Source: UBA7803 sp041690675 (GTDB taxonomy: Bacteria; Pseudomonadota; Gammaproteobacteria; Pseudomonadales; Azotimanducaceae). From it: a DNA stretch of 14,120 bases. The position numbers and the translations under genes were made by a program. Each line of letters begins with the position of its first letter. Within the stretch, counting starts at the first letter, position 1. Positions 1 through 7,416 of the stretch are shown piece after piece. Location of the stretch: positions 1 through 14,120 of the forward strand of contig JAWLGU010000104.1 of the NCBI GenBank assembly GCA_041690675.1. The letters run 5' to 3'. The notes beneath the pieces were generated by a model. That model made no database searches. It worked only from the letters and a program-made list of their open reading frames with translations, and had not been told where the DNA came from.

Positions 1-1
1 C

Positions 2-1204
2 GCCGTGCCGCCCACGGTCGGAAGCTTGGCGCTGAGCGCCGAGGGGGCCCAGAACGGCACCCTCAACGCCGGCGATACCCTGAGCGTCACGGTGACGATG
101 AGCGAGAACACGTTCGTCGATACCTCCGGCGGCACGGCACGGATCGCGCTGAACATCGGCGACAGCACGGTCCATGCGGGTTACGTCTCGGGCAGCGGCA
201 GCACCAGCCTGGTCTTCGAGTACACGATTCTAACGGGCGAAAACGACAGCGACGGCATCCGCATCCCGCTCAATGCGCTGGAGTCGAACGGCGGCGCCTT
301 GACGGATAGCTCAGGCAACCCGGCCGATCTCCGCCATGACGAGGTGTCGCCAAACCCGGCGTTTGCCGTCGATACCACCGCGCCCACTTTGTCCTCCAGC
401 ACGCCACAGGACGATGCAGACGATGTCCCCCTCGGTGAAGACATCGTGCTGACCTTCGACGAGGACATGCAGATCGGCAGCGGCACCATCACCATCAGTG
501 ACGGCAGCGATACCCGTACCATCGGCGTCACCGACACCTCCCAGGTCGGCGTCAGCGGCACTCGGGTCACCATCGACCCTGCCTCCGACCTCAATGGCGA
601 CAGTACCTACAGTGTTCAGATCGACGGCGGGGCGTTCACCGACCGGGCAGGTAACCCTTACGCCGGAATCAGCGACAGCGCCACGCTCGATTTCGACACG
701 GATAGTGACTCCGGTGACGATACCGATACCTCGATCGTCGTCTTCGACCTGCTTCAGGGGTCGAGCTCCGATCACAGCGGCCGTACCTTCGACAGCGCGG
801 TGAGCTACGACATCTACATCCGGGTCGACAGTAATGATGCCGCGCTGAGTACGGCGGGAGGTGGTCCGGGCACCTGGGGGACCTGGAGGGGCACCGAAAA
901 TCTCGGCAGCGACGACCGAATCATCCTCGTCGGCAATGGCGATGCTGTTCGGGGCCCGCTGTTCCCTGTCGACCAGGTGTCGATCGATCCAACAGCCGTC
1001 GAGTGGGAAACGGTGTTCGACGTCGCTGCTGCCTTGGTGCACCACGGAACGTTCACTCGTTACCATGCGGGCGACACGGCCAGCGCGGCTCTGTTCGGCA
1101 CGCCATTGCCCGGGGCCTTCCTCGCGCAGCAAGGCGGACGGACGAACACCATGTACTTCACCAACTTGCCGGCCGGCATCCTGACGTCGCAGGGTCTGGT
1201 TTGA
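2..1204 (+). CDS. 3' end of a large Ig-like repeat protein, probable T1SS-exported adhesin (partial)
   Basis: The frame is open to the left window edge, so only the last 400 residues are seen and the GTG at 5 is not taken as the start. Visible domains, in order: a repeat unit of the kind found in tandem in large proteobacterial adhesins (about nt 2-370, with the GAQNGTLNAGDTLSVTVTMS and GGALTDSSGNPA segments); a Big_5/SwmB-type Ig-like domain opening with DTTAPTLSSSTP (about 371-697); an Asp/Ser-rich linker (698-733); and a C-terminal module of about 157 residues (731-1201) that I do not recognise. No cysteines and no classical GGxGxD RTX nonapeptides are visible. Family knowledge says such proteins are surface adhesins exported through T1SS by an uncleaved C-terminal signal; the hydrophobic tail ending GILTSQGLV fits this. 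A complete T1SS follows downstream, supporting the role of substrate. The exact ligand is unknown. It could instead be a secreted enzyme carrying Ig repeats, since the N-terminus is not seen. Confidence 0.82.
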   Translation, partial: AVPPTVGSLALSAEGAQNGTLNAGDTLSVTVTMSENTFVDTSGGTARIALNIGDSTVHAGYVSGSGSTSLVFEYTILTGENDSDGIRIPLNALESNGGALTDSSGNPADLRHDEVSPNPAFAVDTTAPTLSSSTPQDDADDVPLGEDIVLTFDEDMQIGSGTITISDGSDTRTIGVTDTSQVGVSGTRVTIDPASDLNGDSTYSVQIDGGAFTDRAGNPYAGISDSATLDFDTDSDSGDDTDTSIVVFDLLQGSSSDHSGRTFDSAVSYDIYIRVDSNDAALSTAGGGPGTWGTWRGTENLGSDDRIILVGNGDAVRGPLFPVDQVSIDPTAVEWETVFDVAAALVHHGTFTRYHAGDTASAALFGTPLPGAFLAQQGGRTNTMYFTNLPAGILTSQGLV

Positions 1205-1221
1205 ACTGATCGGGCGCGATC

Positions 1222-3924
1222 ATGGTGGCACTGACCGTGCTCCGCCGCCTGGCGGAGCAACACAGCTACTCGAGCCTGCGCGAAGCCTGCCTGGGCACCG
1301 ATTCTCGCCATCCGGGCGTGCAGGTGCTTCTGGCCCTGGCCGATGTCCATCTCGGAGACGTATCCGCCACACATCGCCGGCTGGCGTCCATCGAGCGCGG
1401 CACACTGGGGATCGCCTCGCGCCTCGATCTGGCGTCCGTCCACATGGCTCTGGGTGAGCTGGACCAGGCCATCGCCCTTCTCGTTGCCGCCCGGCGGGAG
1501 GTCGCCCCGGAGGCGAAGGCCGACCGCGCCTTGCTGCTCGCTCGCCTGGCCTGGTGTCGGCTGCAGCAGGGACAGCGTGATCAGGCCCTCGCGCTGTATG
1601 CGCAGAGCCTCTCCCTGCGGCCCTTCCTGGCCGTTTACCTGAATCTGCTGCGGCTGTATCGGGACAGCTGCCGCCTGGGCGACATGGAGTGTTGCCTCGC
1701 TGCCGCGTGGGCCTTTTGGGCGGAGGAACAAGCGGAGTGGCCCGATGACCAGCGTCGCATCCACAGCCGGCAATTGCGGTGGATGCAACTCGACCTCTGG
1801 TTGGCTCTGGAGCGCTTCGAGGCAGCCGAGTCCTGGGTCGAGGGTGAGCGGGATGTGCTCGACGAGGCGGACTGGTGCGAGCTGGTGAGCGGTCTGGCGG
1901 AGCGTCTGGCGACCCGCGATCGCCACGTCCAGGCGGAGGAATGGCTGCGTGCCGGGCTGCGCCGATATCCGGAGCACCTGGGGCTCTGCCGCCAGCTTGC
2001 GGAGCTGGCGCATCTGCAGGGGCGTCCGCACCAGGCCATCGTGCTGCTGCGCCGGGCCATCCGGCTCGCGAATACACGGGGCGAGTCGACGGAGTTGCTG
2101 TGGGTGCGCCTGTCGTGCATCGCACTGCCATCGAATCCGGGTCTGGCCAGAGAGGCTGCGGAGCAGGCCCGGGACCAGCTCGATACGCGCACCGAAGGAA
2201 TATCCGGCGGCAGGGAGGAAGTTCGGAAGCAGTCGCATGCGCTCGGTGAGCTGACGCTGCAGGTCGAGCTGGCGCTGGCCGACGTGGAGGCGCAGGAACA
2301 GGATTACGCTGGCGCCGAACGGCGCTATCGGCGAATACTGCAGCAACGGCCGGAGATGGTTCCCGCCTTGCAGGGGCTGGGTCAGCTCTTGCTGCAGCTC
2401 GGACGCATCGACGAGGCGGTGGTTCTGTTCGATCGGGCCAGGGCCATCGACCCGGTGCGCGGCTACGGCGCGCTGATCAATGCGCGGCGCTTTCCCGATG
2501 ACGAAGATACCCTCCAGCGCCTCGAACAGCTGGCGCGCACTCCGAGCGCGGAAGGCTCTGTTCATGCGGGATCGTTGTTTCAACTCGCCGCCGCCTGGGA
2601 GAAGCGTGGAGATTACGAGAGGGCCTTCGCTCTGGCCATCGAAGCCAACACCGCCATCCGCCGACTGCTGCGCTACGACCCCAGGGCCCACCGTCAACGC
2701 TGCGCACGGATCCGCCACGCGTTCCCCAGGGCGCTGTACGAGCACCGCTCCGGCTGCGGGCACGACTCGACCCTGCCGGTGTTCGTCGTCGGGATGCCCC
2801 GCTCGGGCACCACCCTGGTGGAGCAGATGATCGCCGGCCACAGCCGGATCCACGGCGCCGGCGAGTTGGGCACAATTCCTCGGGTGATCGCCGGGCTGGA
2901 GCGCTGGGAACGCCACACCGGCTCCGGGCGTCGTTATCCCGACTGTGTGGACGACCTCGATCCGGCGGTCACCCGGGGGATCGCCGAAGACCTCCTGAGG
3001 GAGCTCCGGGAGTATGCTCCCGACGCCGATCACGTGGTCGACAAGCTGCCCCACAACTTCGAGAACATCGGCCTGATCAAATTGCTGTTTCCCCGGGCGA
3101 AGATCATCTCCGTGCGCCGCGATCCCCGCGACGTCGCCATCTCCAACTTTTTTCTCGACTACGCCAGCAAGCACGGCGCCATGGGATTCGCGTACGACCT
3201 CGACTGGATCGGCGAGCAGCTCGCGGACTACAACCTGCTGATGCATCACTGGCAGCGGGTGTTTCCTGGCGAGATTCTGGAGATCCGCTACGAGGACGTG
3301 GTTGACGACCCGGAGGCCAGCGCGCGGCGGATGCTGGAGTACATCGGCGTCGACTGGGAGCCGCAGGTGCTCCGGTTCAACGGCCTGGAGCGCCCGGTCA
3401 AGACCGCCAGCGTCTGGCAGGTGCGCCAGCCCCTCTACGCCAGCTCGAAAGGCCGGTGGCGGCACTATCGGCGACACTTGGAGCCCATGGTTGCCGGCGC
3501 CAATCGCAAGATCACCTGGGATCCGATCGAGATGGTCACCCTGCCGGAGCCCGGGTGGCTGAATGTCGGGGTGGACTCCTACCGCCAGGGCGACCTGGAC
3601 GCGGCGGAATACCGCTTCAAGCAACTCCTGTGCTACCTGCCGGCGCATGCCGCCGCGCGGTTCATGCTGGGCCTGACCTACGTGCGCAAGGGCCACCACG
3701 GCGATGGCATTTCGCTGATGGAGCAGGCGCTCGAGTGCTGTCCCTGGAACCGCCACTGGCGCAGCGGTCTGGCGCAGGCTTATCGCCTGGACGGCCGCGA
3801 TCAGGATGCTGCGGTGCTTACCGCCACCCGGCATTACGGGGCCGCGCCTCATCCCGAAGCTCACTGCCGGGAGGAGTCTGCGATGCGCCTCGACTACCTG
3901 TTCCTGTCCGGGGAATCCACATGA
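1222..3924 (+). CDS. TPR-repeat sulfotransferase (Sulfotransfer_3-like, PAPS-dependent)
   Basis: A 900-residue cytoplasmic protein without signal peptide or membrane segments. Residues about 15-470 are helical TPR-like repeats (for example LGELDQAIALL, QGQRDQALALY, LGRIDEAVVLFDRARAIDP). Residues about 518-765 form a sulfotransferase domain: 5'-phosphosulfate loop GMPRSGTT (524-531), GAGELGTIPRV (545-554), VVDKLPHNF (605-613), 3'-phosphate motif RRDPRDVAIS (632-641) and the family's C-terminal VRQPLY/GRWRHY segment (734-749). By analogy to tyrosylprotein sulfotransferase, E548 and K608 are candidate catalytic residues (inference). Residues about 779-862 look like two more TPRs after the catalytic domain. 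The family transfers sulfate from PAPS to a hydroxyl; whether the acceptor is a protein tyrosine, a glycan or a lipid cannot be read from sequence. An in-frame TGA at 1207-1209 makes ATG 1222 the first possible start, but its ribosome site is poor, suggesting low or coupled translation. It lies 17 nt after the adhesin and overlaps the next gene by 4 bp (ATGA), so the substrate may be the adhesin. Confidence 0.9.
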   Translation: MVALTVLRRLAEQHSYSSLREACLGTDSRHPGVQVLLALADVHLGDVSATHRRLASIERGTLGIASRLDLASVHMALGELDQAIALLVAARREVAPEAKADRALLLARLAWCRLQQGQRDQALALYAQSLSLRPFLAVYLNLLRLYRDSCRLGDMECCLAAAWAFWAEEQAEWPDDQRRIHSRQLRWMQLDLWLALERFEAAESWVEGERDVLDEADWCELVSGLAERLATRDRHVQAEEWLRAGLRRYPEHLGLCRQLAELAHLQGRPHQAIVLLRRAIRLANTRGESTELLWVRLSCIALPSNPGLAREAAEQARDQLDTRTEGISGGREEVRKQSHALGELTLQVELALADVEAQEQDYAGAERRYRRILQQRPEMVPALQGLGQLLLQLGRIDEAVVLFDRARAIDPVRGYGALINARRFPDDEDTLQRLEQLARTPSAEGSVHAGSLFQLAAAWEKRGDYERAFALAIEANTAIRRLLRYDPRAHRQRCARIRHAFPRALYEHRSGCGHDSTLPVFVVGMPRSGTTLVEQMIAGHSRIHGAGELGTIPRVIAGLERWERHTGSGRRYPDCVDDLDPAVTRGIAEDLLRELREYAPDADHVVDKLPHNFENIGLIKLLFPRAKIISVRRDPRDVAISNFFLDYASKHGAMGFAYDLDWIGEQLADYNLLMHHWQRVFPGEILEIRYEDVVDDPEASARRMLEYIGVDWEPQVLRFNGLERPVKTASVWQVRQPLYASSKGRWRHYRRHLEPMVAGANRKITWDPIEMVTLPEPGWLNVGVDSYRQGDLDAAEYRFKQLLCYLPAHAAARFMLGLTYVRKGHHGDGISLMEQALECCPWNRHWRSGLAQAYRLDGRDQDAAVLTATRHYGAAPHPEAHCREESAMRLDYLFLSGEST
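3910..3914 (+). promoter_or_regulatory. Ribosome binding site for the TolC-like gene
   Basis: GGGGA ends 6 nt before ATG 3921. It supports this start over the internal ATG at 3957 and over any upstream extension into the sulfotransferase gene. Confidence 0.5.
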
Positions 3925-5240
3925 CCGAGTCTCGCTTCCGTGACTTTGGGCGCCGAATGCTGGTCACCTGCGTGCTCTGGGGCACGCTCGGTGCTTCGGC
4001 AGGGGCTGCGGCAGCATCCGCAGGCTCAGTCGGCGGTGATGGCCTGGCCGACGCCCTGCAGGCGACGTTGCGCAACCACCCTGCGGTGGCCGGTCAGCGA
4101 GCAGAAGTGGAAGCGAGACGCCACGCCGCGAGCGGAGCCCGCAGTCAGCGCTACCCGACGCTCTCGGCCCAGGCGGCGCAGTATGCGCAGACGGAGCGCT
4201 CGGTGCTCGAAGGCAACGATCTCTCCAATCCCGCCGTACTTCGCCTTCGCCAGCCGCTCTGGGCCTTCGGCCGCATCGACAGCAGCATTGCCGTAGCGAA
4301 CGCCGAGGTGACTACCGAGCGCGCCGACCTGCTGCGAGTGCGCCGGCAACTGCTCGAAGACACCGCCGTGGCCTATGCGGCCGTGCGCGGCAGCCGTGAT
4401 CTCATCGACATCGCCCGGCACAACGTAGCCGAGCACCGCGAGTTGCTCGAGCAGATCGAGCGTCGGGTGGAGGGGCAACTCGCTACCAGCGCGGACGCAC
4501 GCCTGGCCGCCACCCGGCTCGCCCAGGCTCGAGCCCAGCTCGAACGCGCTGTCAGCGAATGGGAGGCTGCTCGGGAGGATCTGGGCGCGCTGACTCAGGT
4601 GACGCTCAACGCCGATCAGCCGGTGCCCGCGGAGCTGCTCGAGCTGTACCAGTCTGCGGACCTCATCGAGATGGCCCTGGTCAACAGCGCCGAGATCCGT
4701 TTCAAGCAGCATCGCCTGGAGCAGGTCGAGGCGGAGGTGGACCGGGTGAGAACGTCTTCCATGCCGACGATTTACCTGCAGGCGGATCGGTTCTACGACC
4801 AGCCGGGGCTGCGAGACGACAGTCAGGTCAGCGTGGTGTTCGAGGCGTCGCTGGACGGCCTTGGTTTCGCGGCCCGGGGGCGCATGGGAGAAGCTGTCGC
4901 CAGCCGTGAGGCGGCGCTCCAGGACCTGGCCGCGGCCAAGGTCGAGCTGAGGCGGGAGCTCGAGCACCTGCAACGCAACCGCCGGCTGCAGACCGAGCTG
5001 ATGGAGTTGCAGGCACTGTCTCTGCGGGACCTGGAATCCCTGCTGGGGTCCTATCAGCGCCAGTACGAGAGCGGCGCCAAGAGCTGGCTGGATCTCATGA
5101 ACATCCAGCGGGAGCTGTTCGAGCAAGGGCGCCAGTTGGTGCAAGCGCGGATGGACTGGCAGATCTCCTCTCTACAGCTCCTGGCCCGAATCGGCGGCCT
5201 GGATGGCCTGGCGGGCATCCGGGAGCGAGACGATGGCTGA
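3921..5240 (+). CDS. TolC-family outer membrane channel of the type I secretion system
   Basis: A 439-residue outer membrane efflux protein forming the trimeric exit duct of the T1SS. The N-terminus has a basic stretch and hydrophobic core (RRMLVTCVLWGTLGASAGAA) with probable signal peptidase cleavage near residues 30-36. Two OEP repeats follow: the first begins at LADALQATLRNHPAV and contains the RQPLWAFGRIDSSI segment typical of channels paired with LapB/HlyB exporters; the second starts around LIEMALVNSAEIR and ends in long helices (YESGAKSWLDLMNIQREL). Length is slightly short but normal for TolC/LapE-type proteins. The frame is open further upstream (from 3456), but that part overlaps the sulfotransferase gene. 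I chose ATG 3921 because it gives the signal peptide, overlaps the previous stop as ATGA, and has a GGGGA motif at 3910-3914. ATG 3957 is a less likely alternative. The gene overlaps the ABC exporter gene by 8 bp. A dedicated channel inside the operon suggests the system does not rely on a housekeeping TolC. Confidence 0.9.
   Translation: MTESRFRDFGRRMLVTCVLWGTLGASAGAAAASAGSVGGDGLADALQATLRNHPAVAGQRAEVEARRHAASGARSQRYPTLSAQAAQYAQTERSVLEGNDLSNPAVLRLRQPLWAFGRIDSSIAVANAEVTTERADLLRVRRQLLEDTAVAYAAVRGSRDLIDIARHNVAEHRELLEQIERRVEGQLATSADARLAATRLAQARAQLERAVSEWEAAREDLGALTQVTLNADQPVPAELLELYQSADLIEMALVNSAEIRFKQHRLEQVEAEVDRVRTSSMPTIYLQADRFYDQPGLRDDSQVSVVFEASLDGLGFAARGRMGEAVASREAALQDLAAAKVELRRELEHLQRNRRLQTELMELQALSLRDLESLLGSYQRQYESGAKSWLDLMNIQRELFEQGRQLVQARMDWQISSLQLLARIGGLDGLAGIRERDDG
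5221..5225 (+). promoter_or_regulatory. Ribosome binding site deciding the ABC exporter start
   Basis: GGGAG lies 7 nt before ATG 5233, inside the end of the TolC-like gene. The alternative ATG at 5203 would place ten extra residues ahead of the docking domain. Confidence 0.6.
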
Positions 5241-7416
5241 GCAGCTCGACCTGGGCCACCATCACCCCGACCCGGCGCTGGTGCGGCGACTGCTCGATGC
5301 GCTGGACATTCCCTACGACCCGACGCGACTGCGCCTGGTGGGCGAGGGCGCCGGACCGGGGCCATTGCCAGATTCACCCAGCCAGTGGCTGCGTCAGGTG
5401 CTGAACGCGACGCAAGAGAGAGAGCTGGCGCCGATCCTGCTGCCCTGGCAGCGGTTCGACCCGCGCCGCCTGCCGGCGCTGCTCCGCCACCGGGGCGAGT
5501 GGTACTTCGTCAGCGACGACCCCGCCAAGGATCTGCTGCTGACGCGTGCCGACGGCGCGCAGTCCCGGGCCACGAGTGCGGAGCTCGACGGCGCCGACGT
5601 GCTCTGGATCAGGCGCCCGCGCTCCCGGTCGCGGGCTGCGCTCGGAGACCAGGCGCGCGACAAGGCGACGCTGTCGGGCAACCTGGCGGCTCGCCTGGTC
5701 TGGAAGGAGCTCTTCCGGGAGCGCGGGTGGCTGTGGAAGGTCGCCGTGGCGACGTGCCTGGTCAACCTGATCGGCGTCGCCACTTCACTGTTCGCCATGC
5801 AGGTCTACGACCGTGTCGTGCCCACCCTGGCCTACGCGACCCTGACCACCCTCGTCGCCGGCATGGCGATCGTGATCATCCTCGACTGGACGCTCAAGGT
5901 CATTCGCGCGCGCATCCTCGACAGCCTTGCCTGCGCGGTCGATCAGCGAGTCTCGCGGCACGTCTTCGAGCATCTGCTGCACGTGCAACTGGACGCGCAA
6001 CCACGCCGTCTGGGGACACTGGCTGCGCAGGTCGGGAGTCTCGACGCCGTGCGCCATTTTTTTTCCGCCACCGTGGTGTTCGCCCTGGTGGATCTGCCGT
6101 TCGTGCTCGTGTTCGTTGCCTTCGTCGCCATCATCGGTGGCGCCGTCGCGTGGGTCTACGTCCTGCTGCTGCCGGCAGCGCTGGTGCTGGGCTTCGTCAG
6201 CCAGCGGCGGCTGCGAGGGCTGTTGTGCGACCAGCTCTCCCGCAGCAACGAGCGCCAGGGGCTCCTGGTCGACAGCATCCGCGGCGCCGAGTCCATACGC
6301 GCCAACAACGCCGGCTGGCGATTCGCGCGGGAGTGGCAGGAGATCACGGCCAGCATCAATCGCTACGGCATTCAGCAACGTGCGATCAGTGGTCTCTCCA
6401 CGGTCACCACCAGCAGTCTCTCCGTGATCGCCTACGTCTCGGCCGTCGTGGTCGGGGTCTGGCAGATCGAGGCAGGTCTCCTCACCATGGGTGGACTCAT
6501 CGCCTGCACGATACTCGGCGGCCGAATCATCGCGCCGGTTGCGCAGAGCATTCAGCACCTTGTGCAGTGGCAGCACGTCAGCCAGGCGCTGAACATGGTG
6601 CACGAGGTGCTGGCGCTCAGATCCGAGCGTCGCTCCGACCAGCATTTGCTGGTTCCAGAAGAGGCTCCCGCAGGGATGGCTCTGGAAGGCGTACGCTTTA
6701 CGTACCCGGGTTCGCCGATCCGCCAGCTCGACGTCGACGCGTTGCGCCTCGAGTCGGGGGATCGGGTCCTGCTCGTGGGTCCCGTTGGCTCGGGCAAGTC
6801 CACTCTGCTGAAGATGCTGGCAGGCCTCTACCGGCCCGCCGAAGGCCGGGTGCGTCTTGGACAGGCGGATCTCTGGGAGACGGACCCCTTGGTGGTCAGG
6901 ACTCAGATCGGCTATCTGCCGCAATCGGTGCACCTGTTTCGAGGGACGCTCCGCAGCAATCTCTGCCTCACTGGGACGGCCGGCGACGACCGCCTGCTCG
7001 AGGTCAGCCGGCAGTTGGGTATCGACACCATCGCCGGCGGCAGCCCCCACGGCATGGATCTGCCCATCAGCGAGGGCGGCGAAGGGCTTTCCGGCGGCCA
7101 GCGTCAGCTGGTGGCTCTGGCGCGGGTGTTCATGAATAAGCCCCGCGTCTGGCTTCTGGACGAACCCACGGCCTCGCTGGACCGGGAAATGGAGGAACGC
7201 GTATGGCGTGCCCTGGAGGCCACCCTGCGTCCGAGCGACATTCTGCTCGTCAGCACCCATCGGCCGCTGATGGCGAGCCGGCTCACCAACCGCGTGTTGA
7301 TCATGCAGCACGGACGCGTGGTTCGGGACGGTAAACCCGAGACACTGTTGCCGCAGATGGCGCAACAGCCCGCACCGCCGCCCCCCACCCGGGTAGGGAA
7401 AGCCGATGTGGTCTGA
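5233..7416 (+). CDS. T1SS ABC transporter, LapB/HlyB type, with degenerate C39-like domain
   Basis: A 727-residue inner membrane exporter that energises type I secretion. Residues about 1-130 correspond to the C39 peptidase-like region, but there is no cysteine in this stretch, so it is a non-catalytic C39-like domain used for substrate docking rather than leader cleavage. Residues about 150-450 are the six-helix ABC exporter membrane domain (hydrophobic runs near WLWKVAVATCLVNLIG, LTTLVAGMAIVIILDW and FALVDLPFVLVFVAFVAI). The nucleotide-binding domain is intact: Walker A GPVGSGKST (516-524, K522), Q-loop Q564, signature LSGGQ (619-623), Walker B VWLLDEPT (639-646) and switch H676. The C-terminus is a proline-rich tail (PAPPPPT). 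The ATG at 5233 is preceded by GGGAG with a 7-nt spacer; the upstream ATG at 5203 is less likely. It overlaps the fusion protein gene by 11 bp. The degenerate domain implies a substrate with an uncleaved C-terminal signal, fitting the upstream adhesin. Confidence 0.93.
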   Translation: MAEQLDLGHHHPDPALVRRLLDALDIPYDPTRLRLVGEGAGPGPLPDSPSQWLRQVLNATQERELAPILLPWQRFDPRRLPALLRHRGEWYFVSDDPAKDLLLTRADGAQSRATSAELDGADVLWIRRPRSRSRAALGDQARDKATLSGNLAARLVWKELFRERGWLWKVAVATCLVNLIGVATSLFAMQVYDRVVPTLAYATLTTLVAGMAIVIILDWTLKVIRARILDSLACAVDQRVSRHVFEHLLHVQLDAQPRRLGTLAAQVGSLDAVRHFFSATVVFALVDLPFVLVFVAFVAIIGGAVAWVYVLLLPAALVLGFVSQRRLRGLLCDQLSRSNERQGLLVDSIRGAESIRANNAGWRFAREWQEITASINRYGIQQRAISGLSTVTTSSLSVIAYVSAVVVGVWQIEAGLLTMGGLIACTILGGRIIAPVAQSIQHLVQWQHVSQALNMVHEVLALRSERRSDQHLLVPEEAPAGMALEGVRFTYPGSPIRQLDVDALRLESGDRVLLVGPVGSGKSTLLKMLAGLYRPAEGRVRLGQADLWETDPLVVRTQIGYLPQSVHLFRGTLRSNLCLTGTAGDDRLLEVSRQLGIDTIAGGSPHGMDLPISEGGEGLSGGQRQLVALARVFMNKPRVWLLDEPTASLDREMEERVWRALEATLRPSDILLVSTHRPLMASRLTNRVLIMQHGRVVRDGKPETLLPQMAQQPAPPPPTRVGKADVV
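7395..7399 (+). promoter_or_regulatory. Ribosome binding site for the HlyD-like gene
   Basis: AGGGA with a 6-nt spacer before ATG 7406, located within the last codons of the exporter gene, consistent with translational coupling. Confidence 0.6.

Noticed and set aside
2..1204. RTX calcium-binding repeats in the adhesin fragment
   Set aside because: No GGxGxD nonapeptide series is present in the visible part; the protein is assigned to Ig-like repeats only.
1060..3864. 934-residue open frame antisense to the sulfotransferase gene
   Set aside because: The plus strand encodes clear TPR and sulfotransferase motifs over the same span. In GC-rich DNA the antisense frame often lacks stops; its product shows no recognisable domain.
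3456..3920. Upstream extension of the TolC-like frame
   Set aside because: It overlaps the sulfotransferase coding region and would bury the signal peptide; the start at 3921 fits the ATGA overlap.
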